64,000 nt of DNA. Source: Maricaulis sp047308265. GTDB taxonomy: Bacteria; Pseudomonadota; Alphaproteobacteria; Caulobacterales; Maricaulaceae. The stretch covers positions 397,796 to 461,795 of the forward strand of contig NZ_JBKQWY010000003.1 of assembly GCF_047308265.1 (NCBI RefSeq), in the 5' to 3' direction. Under the pieces are notes generated by a model. The model saw nothing but the letters and a program-made list of their open reading frames with translations, was not told the DNA's origin and searched no databases. Below, piece by piece: positions 26,969 to 35,062 of this stretch. The position numbers were made by a program, and so were the translations under genes. How positions within the stretch are numbered: the stretch's first letter is position 1; each line of letters starts with the position of its first letter.

Positions 26969-27706
26969 TTAGATCATTGCCATACCGCCATTCACATGCA
27001 GCGTCTGACCCGTCATATATTGGGCCTCGGCGCTTGCGAGGTAAACCACTGCACCTGCAATGTCAGCGCCGCTGCCCAGATCTCCCGCAGGAATCTTGGA
27101 AAGAATAGCAGAACGCTGGTCCTCGGTCAGGACGTCGGTCATCGGCGATGCGATGAAACCGGGAGCCACGCAGTTCACGGTCACACCGCGCGCAGCCACT
27201 TCCTGGGCCAAAGATTTCGAGAAGCCGATCATGCCGGCCTTGGATGCACAATAATTCGCCTGACCCGGATTGCCGGTGACACCGACAACCGAGGTGATGC
27301 CGACGATGCGGCCCCAACGCGCTTTCATCATGCCGCGCAGGGCGGCACGGGTCAGGCGGAAATAGCTTTCCAGATTGATCTTGATCACCTGGTCCCAATC
27401 CTCATCCTTCATCCGCATGAGGAGCTGGTCCTTGGTGATGCCGGCATTGGCGACCAGAATGTCGAGCGAACCCATGGCCTCGGCCGCCTGTTTGGGCAGG
27501 GCATCCACAGCATCCGCATCCGACAGATTGCACGGCAGGACATGCGCGCGCTCACCCAGGCTGTCTGCGAGTTCCTGGAGCACGCTTTCGCGCGTTCCCG
27601 AAAGAGCGACAGTTGCACCGCGCGCGTGAAGGGCTTCAGCAATGGATTTGCCGATACCGCCGGTTGCACCGGTGACGAGGGCGTTTTTGCCAGTAAGATC
27701 GAACAT
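26969..27706 (-). CDS. fabG: 3-oxoacyl-[acyl-carrier-protein] reductase
   Basis: FabG reduces 3-ketoacyl-ACP with NADPH. The 245-residue short-chain dehydrogenase has the cofactor motif TGATGGIG, NAG at 87-89, and the catalytic S139, Y152 and K156. It ends with the family-typical TGQTLHVNGGMAM. The ATG at 27706 has an AAGGAC site and was chosen over a longer frame. Confidence 0.96.
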   Translation of the reverse strand: MFDLTGKNALVTGATGGIGKSIAEALHARGATVALSGTRESVLQELADSLGERAHVLPCNLSDADAVDALPKQAAEAMGSLDILVANAGITKDQLLMRMKDEDWDQVIKINLESYFRLTRAALRGMMKARWGRIVGITSVVGVTGNPGQANYCASKAGMIGFSKSLAQEVAARGVTVNCVAPGFIASPMTDVLTEDQRSAILSKIPAGDLGSGADIAGAVVYLASAEAQYMTGQTLHVNGGMAMI

Positions 27707-27796
27707 GGTCAGTCCTTTTACAAAGCGAGCCACACCATAGAGCACAGGGCGGGCCAGAATTAAAAGAGTCAGCTGCGTCGTTTACCCGGCGCAGCT

Positions 27797-28750
27797 TCAG
27801 GAATTGCCAGATAGGCTGGCCGCAAAAGTCTCCAGCTCCGTCGCGGAAGACAGGACGACACCCTTGGCGTCCTTGGTGGTGCGCTTGAGCATGGTGGACA
27901 GGACCTTGCCCGTTCCAGCCTCGGCAAGTGTCGCAAGGCCTGCCTCTTCGACCATCCACAACACACTCTCCCGCCAGCGAACGCGCCCTGTGACCTGTTC
28001 AACCAGCTGACGACGGATGGTTTCAACATCATCGGTCGGACGAGCCGTAACATTGGCCACGACCGGCACCGCAGGCGCTTGTATGTCGGCTTCGGCCAGG
28101 GCCTCGGCCATGGCGTCTGCCGCCGGCTGCATCATCGAACAATGGAAGGGGGCAGAGACGGGCAGTTTCATCGCCTTCTTCAGGCCCAGCTCGGAGGCCT
28201 TGGCGATCGCGGCATCGATGGCGGCCACGGCACCGGAAATGACAATCTGCCCCGGCGCGTTATCGTTGGCGATCTGACACACACCCGCGTCAAGACCGGC
28301 GGTGACGGCCGCTGTCGCCAGCGCCTCGTCAGCCCCCAGAAGAGCGGCCATGGTGCCCTCGCCGACCGGAACGGCTTTCTGCATGGACTGACCGCGCAGT
28401 TTCAGCAGTTTGGCCGCATCGCCCAGGCTCAAGGACCCGGCCGCAGCCAGGGCTGAATACTCACCAAGACTGTGACCGGCGACAAAGCTTGCCGCATTGA
28501 CCTTTACGTCAAACTCGCTCTCGAGAACCCGCATCACGGCCATGCTGGAGGCCATGAGTGCCGGTTGTGCATTCTCTGTCAGGGTAAGCGTTTCCAGCGG
28601 ACCGTCGGCCATCAGGGCGCTCAGATTCTGACCCAGCGCGGCGTCCACTTCGTCAAATACAGCCTTGGCGACTGCAAATTGAGCGGCCAGCTCCTGGCCC
28701 ATGCCGACAGCCTGGCTGCCCTGGCCGGGAAAGACAAAGGCGAATTTCAT
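27797..28750 (-). CDS. fabD: Malonyl-CoA:ACP transacylase
   Basis: FabD loads malonyl units on ACP. The 317-residue protein begins FAFVFPGQGSQ and has the nucleophile S94 in GHSLGEYSA and H203 in SAPFHCSMM. It is the first gene of the fatty-acid run and is divergent from rpsF. Its start codon lies at the edge of a perfect inverted repeat, listed separately. Confidence 0.96.
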   Translation of the reverse strand: MKFAFVFPGQGSQAVGMGQELAAQFAVAKAVFDEVDAALGQNLSALMADGPLETLTLTENAQPALMASSMAVMRVLESEFDVKVNAASFVAGHSLGEYSALAAAGSLSLGDAAKLLKLRGQSMQKAVPVGEGTMAALLGADEALATAAVTAGLDAGVCQIANDNAPGQIVISGAVAAIDAAIAKASELGLKKAMKLPVSAPFHCSMMQPAADAMAEALAEADIQAPAVPVVANVTARPTDDVETIRRQLVEQVTGRVRWRESVLWMVEEAGLATLAEAGTGKVLSTMLKRTTKDAKGVVLSSATELETFAASLSGNS

Positions 28751-28788
28751 GCGCCATCACTCCAGTCAAAATTCAAACTGATGGCGCA
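28750..28788 (-). promoter_or_regulatory. 10-bp inverted repeat enclosing the fabD ribosome-binding site
   Basis: TGCGCCATCA and TGATGGCGCA form perfect arms 19 bases apart. In the fabD transcript the Shine-Dalgarno-like TGGAG lies in the loop beside the 3-prime arm, and the A of the AUG is the last paired base. It could act as an operator in DNA or as an mRNA hairpin limiting initiation. Confidence 0.55.
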
Positions 28789-28993
28789 ATAACCATCTGT
28801 CCGAATACATGCAAGCTTGCTTCTCGCCTTGCATTGCGCGCCAGGATCAGATAAAGGCCGCGCTTCGCTTGGTTGCGGTCCCGCTTTCATCCAAGGTAAT
28901 CACAGGGTGTGAGATCCAGAAAGAGGGAGCCACCGCCGGTCTGTCCGCCCTTTCGGCAGTCCTGCGCCGCAGCCCGTTTGGAAGGGAGCCATA

Positions 28994-29350
28994 ATGGCAC
29001 TGTACGAACACATCTTCATCGCACGTCCGGACATCTCTCCGGCCCAGATGGAATCCCTCATCGAAGACGTCAAAACCCTGATCGAAGAACAGGGTGGCAA
29101 GACCGGCAAGACCGAATACTGGGGTCTGCGCAATCTCGCCTATCGCATCAACAAGTCGCGCAAGGGTCACTACGGCCTGATCGACATTGATGCCGAAGCC
29201 GGCGTCATCCAGGAACTGGACCGTCTCCAGCGTCTGTCCGAGGACGTGATGCGTCACATGACCATCCGCGTCGAGGAACACACCGAAGCCCAGTCCGCTA
29301 TTCTTTCCAAGAAAGAAGAGCGCCGCGGTCGTCGCCCTGGTGGCCAGTAA
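28994..29350 (+). CDS. rpsF: Small ribosomal subunit protein bS6
   Basis: bS6 binds the central domain of 16S rRNA together with bS18. The 118-residue protein starts MALYEHIFIARPDIS and has the expected WGLRNLAYRINKSRKGHY core and a basic C-terminal tail. It heads the conserved rpsF-rpsR-rplI operon, with a GAAGGGAG site before the ATG. The 205-base leader is long enough for control by the S6:S18 complex, but I could not identify that motif. Confidence 0.97.
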   Translation: MALYEHIFIARPDISPAQMESLIEDVKTLIEEQGGKTGKTEYWGLRNLAYRINKSRKGHYGLIDIDAEAGVIQELDRLQRLSEDVMRHMTIRVEEHTEAQSAILSKKEERRGRRPGGQ

Positions 29351-29364
29351 GAGGGGATCTCACA

Positions 29365-29619
29365 ATGAGCGCCAATAACATCTCCAACATTCCGGCCCGT
29401 CGGCCCTTCATGCGCCGTCGCAAGGTTTGCCCGTTCTCCGGTGAAAACTCCCCGAAGATCGACTACAAGGACCCGAAACTCCTGCTTCGCTACATGTCCG
29501 AGCGTGGCAAGATCGTGCCGTCCCGCATCACCGCCGTGTCTGCCAAGAAGCAGCGTGAACTGGCCCGCGCCATCAAGCGCGCCCGCCAGCTGGCTCTGCT
29601 GCCTTACGCAGCCAGCTAA
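29365..29619 (+). CDS. rpsR: Small ribosomal subunit protein bS18
   Basis: The 84-residue basic protein has RRKVCPFSGENSPKIDYKD and the PSRITAVSAKKQRELARAIKRAR helix typical of bS18, partner of bS6. It lies 14 bases after rpsF. Confidence 0.97.
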   Translation: MSANNISNIPARRPFMRRRKVCPFSGENSPKIDYKDPKLLLRYMSERGKIVPSRITAVSAKKQRELARAIKRARQLALLPYAAS

Positions 29620-29636
29620 GCGAAGGAGCCGACGAC

Positions 29637-30263
29637 ATGAAACTGGTTCTTCTTGAACGCGTGGAAAATCTCGGCACGATCGGTGACGTTGTCACCGTGC
29701 GCCCGGGTTTCGCCCGCAATTTCCTCCTGCCGCAAGGCAAGGCTCTGCGTGCCACCGACGCCAACCTCGCCCGGTTTGAAGCCGAGCGTGAAGCGCTGGA
29801 AGCCCGCAACGCCGAACGCGCTGCAGCCGCTGCTGAAAATGGCACCAAGATTGACGGCGAGAGCTTCGTCCTGATCCGCCAGGCCGGCGAGAGCGGTCAG
29901 CTCTACGGTTCTGTCACCTCGCGTGACGTCGCCGAGGCGGTCTCCGAATCCGGCGTTGCTGTGACTCGCGGTCAGGTCGCCATGGATGGCCCGATCAAGA
30001 CCCTGGGTCTGCATGAACTGCGCATTCGCCTGCACGCCGACGTTTCTGTTCACGTGACCATCAACGTCGCGCGTTCCGAAGAGGAAGCTGAACGCCAGGC
30101 CTCCGGTGAAGACGTGATCGCGGCCATGGCCGAAGAAGATCGCGCCATTGCCGATGCCCAGGCCGCCGAGCTGTTTGAAGCCGGTCAGGAGCGTGAAGAC
30201 GGCGAAGAGGGTGGCGACGCCCCGGCTGCCGACGCTGAGACCGAAACCGACGCCGAGGCCTAA
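29637..30263 (+). CDS. rplI: Large ribosomal subunit protein bL9 with long acidic C-terminal extension
   Basis: bL9 binds 23S rRNA and extends from the ribosome. The N-terminal domain (MKLVLLERVENLGTIGDVVTV, then PGFARNFLLPQGKA) and the C-terminal domain up to about residue 150 match the family. The protein is 208 residues rather than the usual 150, because about 55 mostly acidic residues rich in Glu, Ala and Asp are appended. The operon ends at a strong terminator. Confidence 0.96.
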   Translation: MKLVLLERVENLGTIGDVVTVRPGFARNFLLPQGKALRATDANLARFEAEREALEARNAERAAAAAENGTKIDGESFVLIRQAGESGQLYGSVTSRDVAEAVSESGVAVTRGQVAMDGPIKTLGLHELRIRLHADVSVHVTINVARSEEEAERQASGEDVIAAMAEEDRAIADAQAAELFEAGQEREDGEEGGDAPAADAETETDAEA

Positions 30264-30291
30264 GCCTCCCATCGGTTCTCAAAACAAAAAG

Positions 30292-30323
30292 AGCGGGCGG
30301 ATTGTGAAATCCGCCCGCTTTAT
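30292..30323. terminator. Bidirectional intrinsic terminator between rplI and the TonB receptor gene
   Basis: A perfect 11-bp stem, AGCGGGCGGAT/ATCCGCCCGCT, has a 6-base loop. T-rich sequence follows on the plus strand and an A-rich run (T-rich on the minus strand) precedes it. It therefore serves both convergent transcripts. Confidence 0.85.
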
Positions 30324-30387
30324 TATGGCCGGGTGGTGACGGGGAGAACGTATCCGGCCCTCTGCTGGGAAGCTCTCGGAGGGTTGG

Positions 30388-33051
30388 TTAGAAACTTCCG
30401 CGCAGTCCGATGGACACGGACCGGTCCACGGCAAAATAGCCGCGCGGGTGTGTGTCAATTTCCGAATAGTCAAACTCAACGGTGTCCAGCACGTTTGATG
30501 CAGCCAGGACGACCGAGAAACGATCATCGATATCGTACGCGATCGACAGATCGAGCCATTCAATGGGCGCCGTCCATTCCACACGGCCACCTTGTCCGCG
30601 TTGCAGGGCGACAAACTCACTGCGCCAGGAATATGCAGCGCGCGCCTGAATGCCGTACATCTCGTAAAGAGCGATCACGTTGTAGGCGTGCTCGGACAAA
30701 CCTTCCAGCGCGAAGGTCTCGCCGGTGGTCTCATCCATACTCTCACTGTCAACATAGGTGTAGTTGAACTGCGCCCCCAGACCCGAGAACGGTCCCGGCA
30801 GGAAGTCGTAGAAGTGCTGATAGTTGAACTCAAAGCCCTTAATTGTGGCTTCGGCCAGGTTGCGAGGGCGGGTGACGTCGTAGGTGATGCCGTCAATGAC
30901 CTCTTGTTCGGAACCGCGAACCACGAAACCGGACACGTCCTTGTAGAAAACCGCGCCGGACACCAGGGAGCCGGGCGCAAAATACCACTCGACAGAGAAG
31001 TCCAGGGCATCTGATTCAACCGGTTCGAGATCGGGATTGCCAACTGCAGAACCGGTACCACGACGCGAATTGGTCGAGGCCGGACGTGATCTCAGATCAT
31101 CGAAATCAGGGCGAGTGAGCGTCTGATAGGCGGCGGCCCGGAGATTGACATCGTCCAACACTTCCCAGTTCACATTAAAACTGGGCAGGAAGTGGGTTTC
31201 CTGACGTGTGGAAATTTCCGAGTTGGTGATCGAGGTGAGCTCCTGGAACTCAACCCGCGCGCCGATATTACCGGTCAGTCGTTCGTCTGTCGGTACGAAA
31301 CCAAAGAAGTCGATAAAATCGACCTGAACGTAAGGCGAGAAGATGTCTTCCTCGATCTTGAAGTAGGAGTTGTCCGAGAAAGCGACATCCCCGGTCTCGA
31401 CGCCGAACACCTCCCGGATACGGTCCCGGTTCGCCCGCATGAACTGCTGATCGACACCCAGGAAGTCGATGCCGTTGATATTGCCGTCGGCATTGCCATT
31501 GAAGAAGTTCGGCAAAGTCGTCGTTGTAATCTCGCCCAATTGATCAATCGTCGGACGAGAGCGCCCTGGGATAGACCGAGCGCGCGAGCCCCAATTGCTC
31601 TCTAGCTCTGACGTCGCAAAGCGTGCCCCGAACTGGATCAGCGTGCCGGAATAGTCGAAATAGTATTCACCATCGAGGCGCACATCCAGCTGGTTCCGGT
31701 TCCGCTCCGAGATAGTTTCGTTGATCCGGGCCGCCTCATAATTGGTCGGGTCCTCAAAGACACTGCGCTCGTTGAGGAAGTCGACATAGGGGGTGCCAGG
31801 CTGGGATACATCGATGAAGACGTCCAGGCTTTCCGAACTAGGTCGGAAGATATAGCGCGTCGTGGCAAAATCCTGGACTTCATCGCTGGTGATGAAAGAC
31901 ATATCGCCTTTGATGGACCAGGACCCGGCAACCCACTCGGCGCCCATAGCCGCCATGAAGGTTTCCGTATCCTTGTCGAAGACCTGTGAATTGACCTCGA
32001 CCTGCTGGTTCAGGCTGCGGCCAGACAGCAGATCGCCATTGCTTGCAACGGTCACATCCGCCCAACGCGGATCAGACCCTCTCGCCATCGAGTCAAAGGC
32101 GTTGTTGTTGCGATCCTCGGAGGTTTCAACGTCCCGGTACTCGATCTCCATATAGAGATTCACATCGTCCTGCGGCGACCAGTCAAAGATCCCGTTGAAG
32201 CTGATACGCTCACGGCTCCCCAATGTCGGCGACAAGGTCAACCAGTTCCCGTCGGGCGTGGAGATCAGATCATCCGGATCGTTTGGGAATACGCCATCAC
32301 CGTCCAGATCAAGCTGGTTGGTACGCGCATCGCGCCAATAGGCCATCTGCAGCCGGTCCCAACGATACTGTCGGTCTTGATACGCAAAATTAGTCAGCCA
32401 GCCGAAACGACCGGCATCGGTGTAGACATTGCCGCCCGTCAGTGCGTTCAGACGGGGATAGGCATCCTCGGCAAATTCAGGCTGAACGTAATTGGCGGAA
32501 AAGTTGAACTCATAATCATCCAGATCGTCCGGACGCAGGGTGAGGACATTGACGGTACCGGCCAGCCCGCCCGTGATCGTGCTCGCGATGCGCGTCTTCT
32601 GGACTTCCAGGGTCTGAACCATCTCGGACGGAAGGTCCTCGAAGTTCACACTGCGAGACCGGTCAGCCGTAAAGGTCTCGCGACCATTGATAGTCGTGAT
32701 CACCTGCGGCAGTCCACGAACGGAGACGCTGTTGCCCTCCCCGCGATCCCGGGCAATCTGAATACCACTGATCCGCTGCAAAGCTTCTGCAAGGTTGGTG
32801 TCAGGAAGCTTACCAATATCCGTCGCAACAATAAGATCTGCCGCGTATGAACTGTCTTGCTTTCTGTCGAGTGCATTTGCCAGACTCCGGCGAATACCAG
32901 TGACGACAATGATATCATCTTGCGAAGAATCCTGAACGAACTCACCAGTTTCATCCTGAGAAAATGCCGGCGCGCCCAATACAATTGATAACAGCGCCAC
33001 ACCCGCCAAATATTTTGCCTTAAACAACCTAAGCCCCTTCCATTTGGACAA
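30388..33051 (-). CDS. TonB-dependent outer-membrane receptor (Xanthomonas/Caulobacter type)
   Basis: The 887-residue protein has a signal peptide (cleavage near FSQDE), a TonB-box-like DDIIVVTGIRRSL, a plug domain (about 65-185, with DTNLAEALQRISGIQI and SVRGLPQVITTINGRE) and a large beta-barrel ending in the C-terminal Phe of GLRGSF. This matches the TonB_Xanth_Caul group, several members of which take up oligosaccharides. Substrate is inferred only weakly from the LacI/XylR-like operator upstream. It stands alone, with no TonB/ExbB genes near. Confidence 0.92.
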   Translation of the reverse strand: MSKWKGLRLFKAKYLAGVALLSIVLGAPAFSQDETGEFVQDSSQDDIIVVTGIRRSLANALDRKQDSSYAADLIVATDIGKLPDTNLAEALQRISGIQIARDRGEGNSVSVRGLPQVITTINGRETFTADRSRSVNFEDLPSEMVQTLEVQKTRIASTITGGLAGTVNVLTLRPDDLDDYEFNFSANYVQPEFAEDAYPRLNALTGGNVYTDAGRFGWLTNFAYQDRQYRWDRLQMAYWRDARTNQLDLDGDGVFPNDPDDLISTPDGNWLTLSPTLGSRERISFNGIFDWSPQDDVNLYMEIEYRDVETSEDRNNNAFDSMARGSDPRWADVTVASNGDLLSGRSLNQQVEVNSQVFDKDTETFMAAMGAEWVAGSWSIKGDMSFITSDEVQDFATTRYIFRPSSESLDVFIDVSQPGTPYVDFLNERSVFEDPTNYEAARINETISERNRNQLDVRLDGEYYFDYSGTLIQFGARFATSELESNWGSRARSIPGRSRPTIDQLGEITTTTLPNFFNGNADGNINGIDFLGVDQQFMRANRDRIREVFGVETGDVAFSDNSYFKIEEDIFSPYVQVDFIDFFGFVPTDERLTGNIGARVEFQELTSITNSEISTRQETHFLPSFNVNWEVLDDVNLRAAAYQTLTRPDFDDLRSRPASTNSRRGTGSAVGNPDLEPVESDALDFSVEWYFAPGSLVSGAVFYKDVSGFVVRGSEQEVIDGITYDVTRPRNLAEATIKGFEFNYQHFYDFLPGPFSGLGAQFNYTYVDSESMDETTGETFALEGLSEHAYNVIALYEMYGIQARAAYSWRSEFVALQRGQGGRVEWTAPIEWLDLSIAYDIDDRFSVVLAASNVLDTVEFDYSEIDTHPRGYFAVDRSVSIGLRGSF

Positions 33052-33132
33052 TCCAAGTAATCACGAAGATTACCTGCCCGAAATAACGCCCATAGGAAGG
33101 TCCGATCAGGCTTAACGAGAACCTAATCGCGA

Positions 33133-33160
33133 TTTATAAGGAATTACAAAATAACTCCAA
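33133..33160 (-). promoter_or_regulatory. Predicted sigma70-type promoter of the TonB receptor gene
   Basis: On the minus strand, TTGGAG (-35, 33160-33155) and TATAAA (-10, 33138-33133) are 16 bases apart and about 80 bases upstream of the receptor start codon. Confidence 0.45.
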
Positions 33161-33164
33161 CCTG

Positions 33165-33178
33165 TTGTTTTAAAACAA
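33165..33178. promoter_or_regulatory. 14-bp perfect palindrome upstream of the TonB receptor promoter
   Basis: TTGTTTTAAAACAA lies just upstream of the predicted -35 and next to the LacI-like site. A protein-binding role is inferred. AT-richness makes a chance palindrome possible. Confidence 0.4.
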
Positions 33179-33179
33179 T

Positions 33180-33193
33180 TTGTAGCGGTACCA
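33180..33193 (-). promoter_or_regulatory. LacI/XylR-like operator upstream of the TonB receptor gene
   Basis: On the minus strand TGGTACCGCTACAA matches the LacI-family pattern TGNTANCGNTANCA at every defined position except one. Similar boxes precede TonB-dependent receptors for plant oligosaccharides in xanthomonads and caulobacters. No LacI regulator gene is in the window. Confidence 0.5.
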
Positions 33194-33429
33194 TTTTTTG
33201 AAACTCATAGATAATTCACATCAAGTGTTTTAGAAGCACTGATTGAGTCTTATCTCGAAACTCCACTAGTTTTACTTCACAACACTCGATCCATCGGAAA
33301 TGTCAGCATTGGTTGTACTGATCTCACTTACCCGAAAAAAGGGCCATCGAATCCACTTAACAGGGATCAGCGCGCGGATGATCAGAACATCGTCCTCGAT
33401 CGACCTCACCGCCCGGAGTACCAAGCCTG

Positions 33430-33448
33430 TTTTCCACACTTGTCCACA
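33430..33448 (+). promoter_or_regulatory. Two tandem DnaA-box-like 9-mers upstream of dnaB
   Basis: TTTTCCACA (33430-33438) and TTGTCCACA (33440-33448) each differ from the DnaA box TTATCCACA at one position. They lie in the same orientation, 10 bases apart, 82 bases before the dnaB start. Confidence 0.5.
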
Positions 33449-33529
33449 CGGTGTGAATTTCGGTGAACAACCGCCCGAGCCCCACATCGGTCTATCGATC
33501 CTCTCAGCACAATTGGCTATGATCCGGCG

Positions 33530-35062
33530 ATGGACGATACACCAATCTTTGACCCCGACATGCCCCTGCCCGAGCCATCTGGTTTTGACGGTCCGCCCGA
33601 AGCCGCGGGGGAGGATGAGCCGGAACTCCAGACTGCTCCACACAATCTGGAAGCCGAACAGGCCTTTCTCGGAGCTCTGCTCTACGATAACGAGATGTTC
33701 CACCGGGTCGCAGACTGGCTGCGTGCAGAACATTTTTATGATCCCGTCCATGGTCGGATTTTCGAGAACGCCACTGATCTGATCGGGCGTGGCTCGCTGG
33801 CCGATGCCGTTGTCCTCAAAACCCTGATGCAGGGCGATCAGGGCCTGCAGGACTTGGGCGGTACCGTGTATCTCGCCATGCTGATTGAAACAGCCGCCGA
33901 GAATACGGCCGCGCAGGAATATGCGCGCATCATCTATGAACTGGCCTTGCGCCGCGAATTGATCCGGGTCGGCACTGACATGGTCAATGCCGCCCAGGGC
34001 GAGAGCGAGGATCCGGCGCGCAAACAGATCGAGTCCGTTGAACAACAACTCTTCTCTCTGGCTGAAGAAGGCTCCAGTTCAAAAGGCTTTGTCTCGTTCA
34101 AGGAAGCCCTCGCTGATTCCGTGGAATCCGCGGCGGCTGCGTATGAACGGGATGGTGGGCTGTCGGGCATCTCCTCCGGCCTTCGCGATCTGGACGACAA
34201 GCTGGGCGGGCTCCACCCTTCCGACCTCATCATCCTCGCAGGACGTCCCTCGATGGGGAAAACCTCGCTGGCCACGAATATCGCCTTCGATGTCGCCAAG
34301 AACTACAAGTTCGAGATCCAGCCCGATGGATCCAAAAAGACGGTGAATGGCGGCGTGGTCGCCTTTTACTCCCTGGAGATGTCCGCCGAGCAGCTCGCGA
34401 CCCGCCTGATCGCCGACTATACCGGCATCCCCGGCTATATGATCCGCCAGGGTACGATCGATGCGACACAATACGAAGAGATCCGCGATGGCGTGCTGGA
34501 AATCCAGGGCTTGCCGCTCTTCATCGACGACACCGGTGGTTTGCCCATTTCCGCTCTGACGGCCCGGGCGCGTCGACTGAAACGCACCCATGGGCTCGAC
34601 CTTATCGTAGTCGACTATCTGCAACTGGTCACCGGCTCCAAGTCCAAGGGCGCCGAAAGTCGTGTGCAAGAAGTTTCCGAAGTGACCCAGAACCTGAAGG
34701 CCCTGGCCAAGGAACTGGAAGTGCCCGTGATCGCCCTCTCCCAGCTGTCGCGTCAGGTAGAGAACCGGGAAGACAAGAAACCCCAGCTGTCGGACCTGCG
34801 TGAATCAGGCTCGATCGAGCAGGATGCTGACGTTGTCCTGTTCGTTTACCGGGAAGCATACTACAAGGAACGGGAAAAACCGCGGGAAGACACGCCGGAA
34901 TACCTCGCTTGGGAAGAGGAATTCAAGCGCATCGAGAAACTCGCGGAAGTCATCATCGGTAAACAGCGTCACGGTGCCATCGGCACAGCGAAGATGGCGT
35001 TTGACGGCGCGCGTACGAAATTTAGTGACCTTGACACCCGTTATGAAGAATACGAGCAGTAG
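33530..35062 (+). CDS. dnaB: Replicative DNA helicase
   Basis: DnaB unwinds DNA at the replication fork. The 510-residue protein has an acidic N-terminal extension (about 35 residues), the primase-binding N-domain opening with PHNLEAEQAFLGALL, and the RecA-like C-domain with Walker A GRPSMGKTS (about 237-245), the DLIVVDYLQL segment and the SDLRESGSIEQDADVV motif. It heads a long plus-strand operon and overlaps alr by 20 bases. Confidence 0.96.
   Translation: MDDTPIFDPDMPLPEPSGFDGPPEAAGEDEPELQTAPHNLEAEQAFLGALLYDNEMFHRVADWLRAEHFYDPVHGRIFENATDLIGRGSLADAVVLKTLMQGDQGLQDLGGTVYLAMLIETAAENTAAQEYARIIYELALRRELIRVGTDMVNAAQGESEDPARKQIESVEQQLFSLAEEGSSSKGFVSFKEALADSVESAAAAYERDGGLSGISSGLRDLDDKLGGLHPSDLIILAGRPSMGKTSLATNIAFDVAKNYKFEIQPDGSKKTVNGGVVAFYSLEMSAEQLATRLIADYTGIPGYMIRQGTIDATQYEEIRDGVLEIQGLPLFIDDTGGLPISALTARARRLKRTHGLDLIVVDYLQLVTGSKSKGAESRVQEVSEVTQNLKALAKELEVPVIALSQLSRQVENREDKKPQLSDLRESGSIEQDADVVLFVYREAYYKEREKPREDTPEYLAWEEEFKRIEKLAEVIIGKQRHGAIGTAKMAFDGARTKFSDLDTRYEEYEQ

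Larger units (their letters stand above)
33052..33529. other. 478-base intergenic region, AT-rich, between TonB receptor and dnaB
   Basis: No gene is seen. The left half is markedly AT-rich compared with the surrounding sequence and holds the receptor promoter and operator-like sites. The right half holds two DnaA-box-like sequences upstream of dnaB. These are listed separately. Confidence 0.7.

Noticed and set aside
28789..28993. S6:S18 leader RNA element before rpsF
   Set aside because: The leader is long enough, but I could not find a convincing conserved stem with the expected bulge; a covariance-model search would decide.
33113..33127. CtrA-like TTAA-N7-CTAA upstream of the TonB receptor gene
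   Set aside because: One half-site is mismatched and the region is AT-rich, so a chance match is likely.
33430..33448. Replication origin at the DnaA-box-like pair
   Set aside because: Only two sites, no cluster, and no dnaA, hemE or parAB genes near; a dnaB control region is the simpler reading.
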